Shown: positions 36,825 to 45,545, counted from the first letter of the stretch. The stretch: 64,000 bases of DNA from Massilia frigida (GCF_011682175.1 NZ_WHJG01000025.1:49332-113331); one strand, 5' to 3'. Numbers and translations: made by a program. The notes: generated from the sequence alone by a model not told the origin.

Positions 36825-36842
36825 AGCCGCCCGAAGGCGGCT
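36825..36842 (-). terminator. hairpin between tail chaperones and tape measure
   Basis: AGCCGCC-TTCG-GGCGGCT stem followed by a T-rich but interrupted stretch on the minus strand. It overlaps the stop of the DUF1799 gene. It could be a weak terminator that lowers expression. Confidence 0.5.
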
Positions 36843-37134
36843 ATTTTTCTGCGTAGATGCAGTTGAGCGCGGCGACTTCCATGGTCTGGATATCGTGCTC
36901 AAGCTGGTCGTAATCGTCAGGGGCCAGGCCCATGCGATCCATTTTTCTGTGCATCACCGTGTAGTCCAGGCCGCTCGGCCCGCCCGCGCCTGTGCGCCAT
37001 TGCGTGCGCAGGTACTGGAACAGCAGCAGCGCCGCCACGTTGTCGGGCCACGGCTCAACCTCCTCGCCTACAAAGTCCTCCACCGCCAGCCCCGTCGCCT
37101 CAATTTCTTCCGGCGTCGGGGCCTTGATGTACAT
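36841..37134 (-). CDS. DUF1799 tail assembly protein (second frame of chaperone pair)
   Basis: A 97-residue reading frame of the DUF1799 family, found just before tape-measure genes. It can be reached by -1 frameshift from the preceding gene at A-AAA-AAC (37161-37155); the shifted frame runs open through ATG 37134. The product would then be a fusion of about 218 residues, equal in layout to lambda gpGT. The free form from ATG 37134 has no strong ribosome site. Confidence 0.82.
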   Translation of the reverse strand: MYIKAPTPEEIEATGLAVEDFVGEEVEPWPDNVAALLLFQYLRTQWRTGAGGPSGLDYTVMHRKMDRMGLAPDDYDQLEHDIQTMEVAALNCIYAEK

Positions 37135-37151
37135 GGCCTTTGCAAGCGCGA

Positions 37152-37496
37152 TCAGTTTTTTGTGCGGGCACCCATCAATTCCGTGAAGTAGGCGCCGATG
37201 ACCGCCTGGGCCGCGCCCATGTAGCGCTGGGTCAGTTTTTCCAGCGAGTCGGCATCGAACGGCTCGTCCAGATCCCAGCCGCTGGCAATGTCGAGCAGCA
37301 CGTCGGCATCCTTCGGGCCGTCCTCGCCATCCACCGCCTTGAGCGATTCGGAAAATTCTTTCAGCTCGTTTTTGGTGCGGTGCTTGAACGTGAACAGGAT
37401 TTCAGCTTCGCCGGCGCCCGGGATTTGAATCTGCACAGAAGCCTTGAAGGTAGGCGCAACATTCAGGGAGAATTTTTTTGCGATTGTCTTGGTCAT
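37152..37496 (-). CDS. tail assembly chaperone (gpG-like)
   Basis: A 114-residue acidic protein (ILFTFKHRTKNELKEFSESL). It lies between tail tube and DUF1799/tape measure, the place of lambda gpG. Its final codons are ACA AAA AAC followed directly by TGA, giving an in-frame slippery heptamer at the very end. The main product would be the short protein; a minority would continue into the DUF1799 frame. Confidence 0.82.
   Translation of the reverse strand: MTKTIAKKFSLNVAPTFKASVQIQIPGAGEAEILFTFKHRTKNELKEFSESLKAVDGEDGPKDADVLLDIASGWDLDEPFDADSLEKLTQRYMGAAQAVIGAYFTELMGARTKN
37155..37161 (-). other. programmed -1 ribosomal frameshift site A-AAA-AAC
   Basis: The heptamer is exactly in phase (X-XXY-YYZ) with the zero frame, and the next codon is the TGA stop. 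The -1 frame continues CTG ATC GCG CTT into the DUF1799 frame without a stop. Confidence 0.85.
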
Positions 37497-37512
37497 TTTT
37501 TGCTTTCGAGAG

Positions 37513-37565
37513 AAAAAGACCGGCGGGGATCAAGCCGCCGGCATGGAAAAACCCGCTGATGCGGG
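37513..37565 (-). terminator. two tandem terminators after tail tube region (chaperone side)
   Basis: On the minus strand, CCCGC-ATCA-GCGGG followed by five T (37551-37547), then CCGGCGG-8 bases-CCGCCGG followed by T-rich sequence (37517-37513). Both lie between the tail tube gene and the chaperone gene and point in the late direction. Confidence 0.72.
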
Positions 37566-37594
37566 CCGGGAGACACGGAAAACGTCGGATGGAA

Positions 37595-38239
37595 TTACGA
37601 TGCGTAGCGAACCGGGCGGCCTTGCAGCGCGACGCCGGCCTTGACCGACATCAGGTTGCCCTTCGTCATGGACGGGGTCTCGTCGAACGCGAAAATGCCG
37701 TTGTAGAGGATCAAGCTCCCGGACGGCAGCGTGCCGCGCATGGCGGTGGTGCTGCGGGTTTGCGCGATGGTGCGCAACGCCTGGTAGCCGGCCAGAGCCG
37801 GATCGTCGGCGATTTCCAGGGCCAGCGACTGGGCCGACGTGGTGGTCGGGATCTGGCTGTCGAAATCCTGCTCCATGAAGGAGTAGGTCTGGTACTGCGG
37901 CTCGCCGCCCGAGCTGGTGCAGCCCATCATTTGCGTGATCTGGGTCCAGCTGTTGATCTTGCGGATCGAGCCGGCGCCGGTGCCGGCAGGGTAGAGCGCG
38001 GTGAGCGTGGTATCCAAGCCTTCAGCGACGACGGTGGTGCCGGTCGGCGACTTAACGCGGTACACACGATTGTTCGCCTTGCTCCAGCCCGAGGTGAATT
38101 CAAAGAAGTCACCAGCAACCAGGGTGTTCGTTACGGTGAGGACCGCTTCGTTCGCATTGGACGCAGCGGTGACGGTGAGGCTTGCGGCGTACGCGGTCGC
38201 CAGGGCGAAGACGATACCGTTTGGGAGGGAGACAGCGAT
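37595..38239 (-). CDS. phage tail tube protein, probable ATC start
   Basis: A 214-residue major tail protein. The sequence AVSLPNG...FALATAYAAS at the N-terminus and the beta-rich body (LVAGDFFEFTSGW, GKANNRVYRV-like, YQTYSFMEQDFDSQIP) fit siphovirus tubes. No ATG, GTG or TTG precedes the conserved N-terminus. The codon at the expected place is ATC (38239-38237), six bases after AAGGA. GTG 38065 would remove 58 conserved residues. Either ATC is used, or the start codon has mutated. A homing endonuclease gene lies just upstream. Confidence 0.8.
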   Translation of the reverse strand: MAVSLPNGIVFALATAYAASLTVTAASNANEAVLTVTNTLVAGDFFEFTSGWSKANNRVYRVKSPTGTTVVAEGLDTTLTALYPAGTGAGSIRKINSWTQITQMMGCTSSGGEPQYQTYSFMEQDFDSQIPTTTSAQSLALEIADDPALAGYQALRTIAQTRSTTAMRGTLPSGSLILYNGIFAFDETPSMTKGNLMSVKAGVALQGRPVRYAS

Positions 38240-38336
38240 GATAGTTCCTTTCCAGCCGATGTCGGCCGAAGATGTGAGCCCGATTGGGCGAAAAAATGGA
38301 CCCGCCGTAGCGAGCCCTGGGTAAAGGGAATTTCTG

Positions 38337-38843
38337 TTAAATCGTGCAGCCTGCGTGCAGCAGACGTTTTGCTTTCAGGTAGGCGTTCTTGGCGTCTTGA
38401 GCGCTGTCGAAGCACCCCAGGTTGACCGTCCTACTATTGATCTGGATGCGACTGCGCCACTTCTTCTTATGCCGGGTAACGCCGAGGATCCCGCTGATTG
38501 CGTTGTCAGCGCGCGGCCCCCGGATATTCTGCCGATTGAGCGCGTTCGGAATGTCGCGCAAGTTGGCAATACGGTTATCGTTTTTGATTCCATTAACGTG
38601 ATCGATGTCGAATTCCGGCCATCGGCCATGCACATACAGCCATGCAAGCCGATGGGCCAGGTACCTCGTGCTGTCGAATGAAATTCGGCAGTACCCCTTG
38701 AGCCCGCCGCCCGTCACGATAAAGTCCGCCCGATCACCGACCTGGTGCCGCTGGGCGGTGCGCACGCGGCGCGTAAAAGCGCCTGTGCTTGGATCGTAAT
38801 GCAGCAGTTCGCGCACACGCGCGGCAATAGTTTCGATTTCCAT
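38337..38843 (-). CDS. HNH homing endonuclease
   Basis: A 168-residue protein. The HNH core is EFDIDHVNGIKNDNRIANLR (residues about 80-100) followed by an AP2-like DNA-binding segment (GVTRHKKKWRSRIQINSRTV). It sits between the tail terminator and tail tube genes, which are adjacent in most relatives, so it is an inserted selfish gene. ATG 38843 is the likely start; TTG 38855 is possible. Confidence 0.88.
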   Translation of the reverse strand: MEIETIAARVRELLHYDPSTGAFTRRVRTAQRHQVGDRADFIVTGGGLKGYCRISFDSTRYLAHRLAWLYVHGRWPEFDIDHVNGIKNDNRIANLRDIPNALNRQNIRGPRADNAISGILGVTRHKKKWRSRIQINSRTVNLGCFDSAQDAKNAYLKAKRLLHAGCTI

Positions 38844-38872
38844 GTTCGCTTTCAATCAATTGATGAATGGGA

Positions 38873-39223
38873 TCAGGTGAAAAATTCGAAGTCCTGCATC
38901 GTTCCGCGCAGTTCGGTGGCTTCGTCGAACGTGGCAATGCGGCCAGTCAGCACGGAGGTTTGCAGGCCCGCCACGACGCGCAAAGCGTTCTCCACCTGCT
39001 TGCCAATACTCGATGCTTCCAGGCGCGTGGCGGCCCATACGTTGACCTGCACGCGCGTGAACTCCTTGTCCGGTACAGCGCCGTCAAGAAAATCAATCGG
39101 TTCACCTCCGACCGCCTGGAAGGTGAGGTACGGGGGCACGGTGCCCTCTGGCGCGAAATCCGGGAACACCTCGCCGGCACCAAGCCCCAGCAGCGCGGCA
39201 TAAACGGCTGTTTCCATGCTCAT
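38873..39223 (-). CDS. DUF3168 tail completion/terminator protein
   Basis: A 116-residue protein of the DUF3168 family (METAVYAALLGL at the start, PPYLTFQAVGG, RVQVNVWAATRLEA). It caps the tail at the head-proximal end. It overlaps the gp10-like gene by four bases. Confidence 0.82.
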   Translation of the reverse strand: MSMETAVYAALLGLGAGEVFPDFAPEGTVPPYLTFQAVGGEPIDFLDGAVPDKEFTRVQVNVWAATRLEASSIGKQVENALRVVAGLQTSVLTGRIATFDEATELRGTMQDFEFFT

Positions 39224-39645
39224 TGCCCGCCCAGCCTTTCTTTAATTTTTTGCGCCAGCGTGCGCGTCATCGCATCAACCGCGGCTTGTTTTTTCGATTC
39301 ATAAGCCGGGCGCAAGAAAGGGTATGCAGGCGAATGGGCGGTTCCGAATTCGAGGAAGCGCCAGTAAAACGCATCGCCGCCGGCGTTGGATTTCCCGCCG
39401 CGCACCGTGACCAGGTACGCTTGACGCTTGCCGTCCGATTCCTCGACCAATCGCTTTACGACGATGCTGCGGGCCAGGGTGCCAGTGCGCTGGTGTGCCA
39501 TGGCGTTACGCTTCGCCTCGTCCCTGATCACTGCGGCACCGGCGAAACCAGCAGCGCGAAGAGTCGGCTCGCCAACTACTTCGGTGATCAGGGCGGTGGT
39601 CTGTTTGAACGCATCGAGCAGCGCACTGGTGTCGAACTTGATCAT
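39220..39645 (-). CDS. HK97 gp10-like head-tail connector protein
   Basis: A 141-residue protein starting at ATG 39645, whose ATGA overlaps the preceding stop. It has the HK97-gp10 pattern: TGTLARSIVVKR and FYWRFLEFGTAHSPAYPFLRPAYE. It belongs to the neck between head and tail. Confidence 0.87.
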   Translation of the reverse strand: MIKFDTSALLDAFKQTTALITEVVGEPTLRAAGFAGAAVIRDEAKRNAMAHQRTGTLARSIVVKRLVEESDGKRQAYLVTVRGGKSNAGGDAFYWRFLEFGTAHSPAYPFLRPAYESKKQAAVDAMTRTLAQKIKERLGGQ

Positions 39646-39965
39646 TTGATGGCCTCGCAAACAAGGTCGACGTGCTGGTGCCGCTCTTCGTCCAGCAACA
39701 CCGCCAGCACTTTGTAAATCGTCGCGCCGTGCACGACGCGCATCGCTGCGGTCAGGTCGGTCCGGTACCGCATGCGGATCGAGGCTTTGACCTGCGACAC
39801 CACAGCGCCGGCCTTGATGGCTTCCAGGCCGCCGACCATGCGCACGTCAGCCCAGGCGGTGGCGTGCGTGACCCAGCCGCCCGGAATGGGCTGGCCGATC
39901 GGGTCGCGGCCGACAGGCGCCTGGATAGTCACCAGGTGGCGCAGGGTCTGCGCGAAGGCGCTCAC
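39642..39965 (-). CDS. head-tail joining (head closure) protein
   Basis: A 107-residue protein of the SPP1 gp16/phage head-tail adaptor type (LRHLVTIQAP, GGWVTHATAWADVRMV, RYRTDLTAAMRVVHGATIYKV). It closes the portal after packaging. It overlaps both neighbours by ATGA. Confidence 0.82.
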   Translation of the reverse strand: MSAFAQTLRHLVTIQAPVGRDPIGQPIPGGWVTHATAWADVRMVGGLEAIKAGAVVSQVKASIRMRYRTDLTAAMRVVHGATIYKVLAVLLDEERHQHVDLVCEAIK

Positions 39966-40522
39966 CCGTACACCCGGCAGGCATCAAGCAGCCGGTCCAC
40001 ATATATCGATTGCGAGGTGGCCTTGAACTCGCGTGTGGCTGGGTCGAACTGCTCGCACAGGCGCGCGAGAATATACAGCTGGATATTCTCTGGCACGCTC
40101 GCTGCGGTCAGGCCATAGCCGCATGTGTATTCCACGACCACGGCATTGCGGCGCGCGTACGTGGCAGGCCAGGCCGCGCCCGCAGCCGGCACGACGTAGC
40201 CAGGCTCGGTCACGGCGTCGACGTAATACGCTTCCGGCGCCATGAGCTGGAGCGCGTTGTCGGCGTCGTAGTAGCTGACGCTTTGCACGGCGATAAGCGG
40301 CGCGCGCTCCAGGCGAAGCGCGTCCTCGAACGCTGGCAGGGCCAGGCGCCAGGCTTGCGAGATCAGCGCGCGCCCGATCTGGTGCTCGCACTCGCGCGTG
40401 ATGCCCTTGAGCCACCGCGTGATCGATGCATCCAGATCGTTCGTGGTCTCGCGCAGATGCAACTTAGCGTCTTCCAGGGAAACCGCCAGCTCGGCCGGCG
40501 CGGTGATTTGGCGTGAAGTCAT
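39962..40522 (-). CDS. head-tail connector (gp6-like) adaptor
   Basis: A 186-residue protein with the DUF-type connector pattern: VSLEDAKLHLRETTNDLDAS at the start, then ITRECEHQIGRALISQ and the C-terminal helix IQLYILARLCEQFD. It binds below the portal. Order and overlap with the head-closure gene support this. Confidence 0.82.
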   Translation of the reverse strand: MTSRQITAPAELAVSLEDAKLHLRETTNDLDASITRWLKGITRECEHQIGRALISQAWRLALPAFEDALRLERAPLIAVQSVSYYDADNALQLMAPEAYYVDAVTEPGYVVPAAGAAWPATYARRNAVVVEYTCGYGLTAASVPENIQLYILARLCEQFDPATREFKATSQSIYVDRLLDACRVYG

Positions 40523-40531
40523 GGCTGCTCT

Positions 40532-41983
40532 TTACACCAGCGAGTTAAGATAATTGGTGAGGCGCCGGGCCTTCACCGTTTCGATTGCGAAGTTGTTTGG
40601 ATGAAGCCCGTCGTCGTTGAAGTTCATCGTTGACACCCAGCGCTCTGGCACAGCACCGTTTCCCAGCTCGGGGAAAGTGAGAGTTGACACGCCAGGGATC
40701 GTATCGAGCCACGCGTTAAATGCCGTCCGGTACCCGTCTTGCACCGTGTTGTTGCCGTTGCACGGCAGGAGTTTCAGAAAGCACAGGTTTTTGATGTTGT
40801 GTTCTTCGCAGAAACGGATTGCTTCGAGAGCACGGGCGCGGTGCTCGGCGAACTTGCGCGGCAATGTCGCAATCGTGTAATCGTCGTTCACTGATGCGGG
40901 CGCGTAAAGCACGGTATTAATCGGCACACCGGCCAGGATCATTTCCACCGTGCGCGCCCAGAACTCGGGCGAGCCTTTCCCCGAGCAACCCAGATTCACG
41001 TAGTTGACCGGCCGGGCAGGTGACGAGGCATCTGCGCAGCCACGGTAGCCCCACGACGTGAACACGTCGGCCACAAGAGCATCGTTCTGGCCGGTCGAAT
41101 CAATGGCGATGCCGACTGTTAGCGATGGCACCAAGTAGTGGAATATCGGGAAAATCAGGTGTGTCTCGCCGCTGAATGGCATATTGATATTCGGGTTGGT
41201 GACCGCATCGGCGCCGTATTGGAAGGTTTGAACGATGCGGCCACGATTGGCGGCGTTTGGCGTGCGCATGCTGGCAGGCGTATTCACGAACGTGAAGCGG
41301 CCGCCAGTGGCTGGGTCGTGGTCCGCACGTATGACCACAGCGGGATACCCGCCTGGCACATCCACACGCGGCACTGAGCCGGCTGGGATTACGTCAGAAA
41401 TCACCACCTGCGAGGTCGTCACCGACGGACTTGCCGATAGTGTCGCTTGTCCGCCCCAAGTCACGGGGAAGAAGCCGAGTATGCTCCCAGCAGGCGCCAT
41501 GACGCCGTAGGTTACGCCGCCGATTACCGGCTTACAGTTGTTTGCCGTGACGGTTGTTACTGTGGTCTCGGTAACGCCTGCAATAAAACGCATGCCGGTA
41601 ATCGCGTTGTTTGCCAAGTTCACGTAGACCAGCTGAAACGCGTAGAACGGGGCTTCCGCTACCAGCGTGAGCCCGTACGTGGCGCGGTAGGCACTGGCGT
41701 TCGCCACCAAGCCGCCATATGTGATTCCGGCAATGGCGCTGCCGAACCACTTCTGCGCACCCTTTGTGCTCGACATCGCGTAGCGCTTGGTCCGGCCCTC
41801 GATATCGATACTGACTGTGATGGGCTTCGCGCTGATGGCCGCCGGCGGCACGTATGGTGTGCCACCGGTGACATCGGCGCTCGCCATCTTCGCGGCAATC
41901 AGGCCGGCCTCAGTGCCAGCATCGAAAACGACAACGGCGTTCGCAGGGTAGATCGAGTAGGCGCAGAGAAGGCGGATGGTCAT
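40532..41983 (-). CDS. SGNH-hydrolase domain protein within the head module
   Basis: A 483-residue protein. The first 50 residues (IRLLCAYSIYPANAVVVFDAGTEAGLIAAKMA region) look like a small head-associated protein. The rest is beta-rich and then a full SGNH set: IDSTGQND (Ser296), GCSGKG (around 332-336), APASVND (Asn366) and DDGLHP (Asp458, His461). It lies between the capsid-associated gene and the connector, not with the fibres. An esterase displayed on the capsid, perhaps binding or trimming surface polysaccharide, is inferred. Confidence 0.72.
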   Translation of the reverse strand: MTIRLLCAYSIYPANAVVVFDAGTEAGLIAAKMASADVTGGTPYVPPAAISAKPITVSIDIEGRTKRYAMSSTKGAQKWFGSAIAGITYGGLVANASAYRATYGLTLVAEAPFYAFQLVYVNLANNAITGMRFIAGVTETTVTTVTANNCKPVIGGVTYGVMAPAGSILGFFPVTWGGQATLSASPSVTTSQVVISDVIPAGSVPRVDVPGGYPAVVIRADHDPATGGRFTFVNTPASMRTPNAANRGRIVQTFQYGADAVTNPNINMPFSGETHLIFPIFHYLVPSLTVGIAIDSTGQNDALVADVFTSWGYRGCADASSPARPVNYVNLGCSGKGSPEFWARTVEMILAGVPINTVLYAPASVNDDYTIATLPRKFAEHRARALEAIRFCEEHNIKNLCFLKLLPCNGNNTVQDGYRTAFNAWLDTIPGVSTLTFPELGNGAVPERWVSTMNFNDDGLHPNNFAIETVKARRLTNYLNSLV

Positions 41984-41986
41984 AGC

Positions 41987-42253
41987 TCAGACTTTCTTGA
42001 TGGATTCGGCGTATGTCACGGCGGCCGGGGCAGTATCGAGCACGGTGGTCATGGTCTCGGCCAGCGCAGCGTCGATCTCGATCACGTCACCGGGCTTGCC
42101 CAGTGCGCAGCCGACCAGCACGCGCGCGCGGACCAGCGGTGGCGCCTCGACCAGCAGCGCTTCCTCGGCGGCCGGAAGCACGTCAACAGGAGGGACTGGA
42201 TCGGCCAGCGGCGTCGCCTCGATCAGCGGGGCATTCTTTGGGATTTTCGACAT
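41987..42253 (-). CDS. small capsid-associated protein
   Basis: An 88-residue Pro/Ala-rich acidic protein with a middle KPGDVIEID element. It lies directly after the major capsid gene, the usual place of head decoration or head-completion proteins. No specific family is recognised. Confidence 0.62.
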   Translation of the reverse strand: MSKIPKNAPLIEATPLADPVPPVDVLPAAEEALLVEAPPLVRARVLVGCALGKPGDVIEIDAALAETMTTVLDTAPAAVTYAESIKKV

Positions 42254-42301
42254 GGGATTCTCCTGGAAGGTGGCGGCCAGCCGAAGCCGACCGCCAGATG
42301 G

Positions 42302-43498
42302 TTAGGTGGCCGAGTTCTGGTACACCTTCACAGCAGCTGGTTCGAGCAGGTTGCCGCCCGAACGCTGCCAGCCGCAGAAGCCGACCTGGCCGTTCAAGGC
42401 AAACGCCGAATCGTCGAAGCGGCGCAGGACCGTGCTGCCTGCAACGTCACGGATCGTGTACTGCGAGAAGTCGCCAAACGCGATGGACTTCGCGTTTGCA
42501 GCCATGACCGGAACATCGTCGTTGATTGCTACTGGATGACCGTTCAACAGGTCGGGCGCACTGGCGGTGATTGCAGGGGTCCAGATAGGGCGGCTGGTGG
42601 TGTCCTTGAGCTTCGACACGGTGGCAACGCTCAGGTCGTTCATCATGTACGCGGCGTTGGCGCGGTATGCGCGGTTGACTGCGTGCTTGAGGTCGATGGT
42701 GTCTTCGTAGGTGAGCGTGACCGTGTTGCCCGTCGAACCGATCTTGCCGATACCGGCACGCGTGATCACTCCATCCGGCGTGGTCGTGCCGGGGCCGATG
42801 GTGAAGTGCGTATTCTGGATCCGTGCGATGCGCATCGCGAGACGGTTCACAACAAGGGCGATAACGTCAATGGCACTGTCCTGGATCAGCTCCAGCGGCA
42901 GTGCAATTTTCTTGGACGAATACTTGAACACCGGCAGCCCGACCGTGCCGAACGTGACATCGCCACCGGTTGCCGGCGCGTTCTCACCGACGATTTCTCC
43001 AACCTCACCAGTGCCATCTGATGTTGGGTAGTTCAGCGGATTGCCGCCGGCAGTCGAAATGATCGTGGCCACCTCGCGCATGCCGCCGAACGCCTTGAGC
43101 CTTTCGATCACCATGGTGGCAATCTCTGCCGGCACGGTGTAACCGCCCTCGGCCGGGGTCGTGGTCGACATCGCGTTACGAATAGCAACTGCTTGCTCCG
43201 CCGTGACGTTGGTGCCATTGCGCATGTACAGAGCGACAGCGACCAGAGCGTCGACCGTTACGCCAGGTTCGGCCTTGTTGGTCGGGCCGTTTTCCTTGAA
43301 ATACTGGTCGGCTTCCAGCTCACGCATTTTTTCGATGTTGCGGACCTGGCCCTTGGCGGAACTGATTTCGTCCGTCAAGTTGTCGAATTTCTTCTGGTCT
43401 TCTTTGGTCCAAACTTGATCACCCTTTTCGGCGAGCAGGTGATTGGCTTGGGTAGCGAGGTTTGCAATCTTCTCGCGCAGGGCTTCGATAGTGACCAT
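42302..43498 (-). CDS. HK97-type major capsid protein
   Basis: A 398-residue protein. The N-terminal 110 residues form a Lys/Glu-rich delta-domain helix (EKIANLATQANHLLAEKGDQ), normally removed by the prohead protease encoded upstream. The HK97 fold follows (TPAEGGYTVPAEIATMVIER, FGDFSQYTIRD, DDSAFALNGQVGFCGWQRSG). It is separated from the protease gene by a terminator-like hairpin. Confidence 0.93.
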   Translation of the reverse strand: MVTIEALREKIANLATQANHLLAEKGDQVWTKEDQKKFDNLTDEISSAKGQVRNIEKMRELEADQYFKENGPTNKAEPGVTVDALVAVALYMRNGTNVTAEQAVAIRNAMSTTTPAEGGYTVPAEIATMVIERLKAFGGMREVATIISTAGGNPLNYPTSDGTGEVGEIVGENAPATGGDVTFGTVGLPVFKYSSKKIALPLELIQDSAIDVIALVVNRLAMRIARIQNTHFTIGPGTTTPDGVITRAGIGKIGSTGNTVTLTYEDTIDLKHAVNRAYRANAAYMMNDLSVATVSKLKDTTSRPIWTPAITASAPDLLNGHPVAINDDVPVMAANAKSIAFGDFSQYTIRDVAGSTVLRRFDDSAFALNGQVGFCGWQRSGGNLLEPAAVKVYQNSAT

Positions 43499-43512
43499 GT
43501 GTTTCTTTCAAT

Positions 43513-43537
43513 AAAAAAGGGAGCCGCAATGGCTCCC
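43513..43537 (-). terminator. terminator between prohead protease and capsid genes
   Basis: GGGAGCC-ATTGC-GGCTCCC with six T after it on the minus strand (43518-43513), inside the late operon and in its direction. Confidence 0.83.
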
Positions 43538-43581
43538 GATTGGGTGAGGTGACCGACCTCGGCGGGCGTACGCGAGAAGCG

Positions 43582-44292
43582 TTACAGGGCTTGAATCAGT
43601 GCGAGGCGGTTGGCATTCGCCTGGATCATGGACCGCGCTGCGGCCGGCGCGCTTGGTGCAAGTGCTGCAGGTGCGTTCGCATAGGCGGCTAGGTTCCAAG
43701 CGTTCGATGCCTTGGCCGTGGCGCCAGCGATGCGATCGATGAAGCCGTGGGATAGCGCCTCGTCAGCGTCCATCCACGTTTCCGCTTCCATCATTGCGAT
43801 CACCTCTTCGGGAGGCTTACCTGTTTTCTCGGTGTAGTCGTCCACGATAGACAGTTCGATCTTCTCGACCAGATCGGCTTGATCACGCAGCTCGGTCTTG
43901 TCTCCGAACGCCATCCCCTGCGCGTTGTGGATCATGAAGAAGGCGCCCTTGCTCATCTCGACTTCGTCGCACGCAAGAGCGATGCTGGTGCCGGCGCTGG
44001 CACACAGGCTGTCGATATGGCCGATGGTCGCACCAGGATAGTTCCTGATGGCCGCAGCGATCTCCTTGCCCTGGAAAACATCGCCGCCCGGTGTGTTGAA
44101 TCGAATATTGAGTACCTGCTCCGGGTCGGCCTGATCCAAGCTGGCGATCACATCGGCCGCATTCGCGTCGAAGTTCGCGGCGATGATGCCCCGGATATAG
44201 AGCGTTTGGCCGGTGCTGTTCGATACATAGATCGATTGCTTCGCCGTCGAGGATGCGGCGTTGTCAACGCAGAGTTTCATAAGGTAGGTCAT
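43582..44292 (-). CDS. ClpP-like (S14) head maturation protease
   Basis: A 236-residue protein with the ClpP pattern: IRFNTPGGDVFQG, IDSLCASAGTSIAL (catalytic Ser) and FFMIHNAQG (catalytic His). It trims the capsid delta domain after assembly. Its ATG overlaps the portal stop by four bases. Confidence 0.92.
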   Translation of the reverse strand: MTYLMKLCVDNAASSTAKQSIYVSNSTGQTLYIRGIIAANFDANAADVIASLDQADPEQVLNIRFNTPGGDVFQGKEIAAAIRNYPGATIGHIDSLCASAGTSIALACDEVEMSKGAFFMIHNAQGMAFGDKTELRDQADLVEKIELSIVDDYTEKTGKPPEEVIAMMEAETWMDADEALSHGFIDRIAGATAKASNAWNLAAYANAPAALAPSAPAAARSMIQANANRLALIQAL

Positions 44293-45545
44293 ACAACATC
44301 TTTCGAAGCAGGTTGAGGTTGATCGCGCGGGGCGCGGTAGAGCTCGTTGCCACCTTCCACTGGCGGCAGGCGCTGCCGGCGGCGCACTTCGTTGAGCGAC
44401 ATGAAGGCATCGCCAGCGCCAGGCCCGCCCAGTGCCAGCCGGAAGAAGGCCCCTTGAGCGGCGATATCGCCCTCGTAAAGCGCTTCACGGTGAAATTCAA
44501 GGAAGCGGCCGGTGTTGCGCGGGTAAAGCTTGCGGTTCAACTCCTGCTCAATCTTTTTCAGCCAGGTCTGCAAGGTGTACTGAACGAAGGCGCGCCCGAT
44601 CGATTCGATGCCAGAACCCCAGGATGTTGCGCCGGTCGACTCATTGATCATGAAGCCAGGCACGCCAAATGCGCGCGCCACATCGAGCACCTGATACCTG
44701 CGCGCTTCCAGCAGCTGGCAGTCCTCGGCTGAAATATTCATCTGGTTCGCCGTCAGCCCTTCCGTCAGAACCAGTGGGACAGCGTGCGCATTCTTCAGGC
44801 CAGCGTACTTGCGGGCGAAGGCTTGCTGCAAGTCAGAAATTTGGCTTGGGTTCATCTTGTTGGGGCTTTGCAGGATCATCGAAGGGTGAGCACCGTTCTC
44901 GAAGAACTTCCCGCTGTACTCATCCATGGCCAAGGCATTACCGATGGCATTACGAGCGCCGAATTGGATCGCTGACATCGATCGCATGGTCGTGTCATCG
45001 AAGCCCATGCCGGGGAAATGCAGGATGTCGGAAGGTTCGAACCAGGTAGAAATGCCGTGGGAAGGCATGTTGACGTAGTATCGAACACGTCCGTCGCCGG
45101 TGCGAATCGGTGGGACGCATCCCCATGGCAACGGCAGGATCTCACGGGGCCTGCCATTGGTGCGCCATTTGATGAGGCCGAAGGCATCGCCACGTAGCAG
45201 TTGCGACATGCTGGTGCCCTCCCACATCGACGCCGCAGTATATTGCGGGCTGGGCTGCTCGTTGAGCAAATACCACAGGTCGCTGCGCGGGAGAAGGGCC
45301 GGGATCTCGCCGCCATCCATCGAGTATTCATGGATCGGCATACTGACGATCGCACCGCTGATTTTCGCCACGCAGGCGACAACAGCCGACACTCGCATGG
45401 CTGAAGTTGCCGATACCGTAGTGCCGGCTGACGAGACGCCGAATGCATCCATCACGGCATCGCTGTAGCTCACGTTCGAAACCTCCGGACGTGACGATGC
45501 CTGCCGCCCGGTGAACATGGCGACGATCGCGTCAAATATTTTCAT
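44289..45545 (-). CDS. HK97-type portal protein
   Basis: A 418-residue protein with HK97 portal features (VSAVVACVAKISGAIVSMPI, MWEGTSMSQLLRGDAFGLIK, ARAFGVPGFMINE, FVQYTLQTWLKKIEQELNRK). It forms the dodecameric ring for DNA entry. Its ATG directly follows the terminase TAA. Confidence 0.94.
   Translation of the reverse strand: MKIFDAIVAMFTGRQASSRPEVSNVSYSDAVMDAFGVSSAGTTVSATSAMRVSAVVACVAKISGAIVSMPIHEYSMDGGEIPALLPRSDLWYLLNEQPSPQYTAASMWEGTSMSQLLRGDAFGLIKWRTNGRPREILPLPWGCVPPIRTGDGRVRYYVNMPSHGISTWFEPSDILHFPGMGFDDTTMRSMSAIQFGARNAIGNALAMDEYSGKFFENGAHPSMILQSPNKMNPSQISDLQQAFARKYAGLKNAHAVPLVLTEGLTANQMNISAEDCQLLEARRYQVLDVARAFGVPGFMINESTGATSWGSGIESIGRAFVQYTLQTWLKKIEQELNRKLYPRNTGRFLEFHREALYEGDIAAQGAFFRLALGGPGAGDAFMSLNEVRRRQRLPPVEGGNELYRAPRDQPQPASKDVV

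Noticed and set aside
38131..38415. Alternative frame over the tail tube N-terminus
   Set aside because: It is Ser/Arg/Pro-rich; the tube frame at the same place has the conserved beta sequence.
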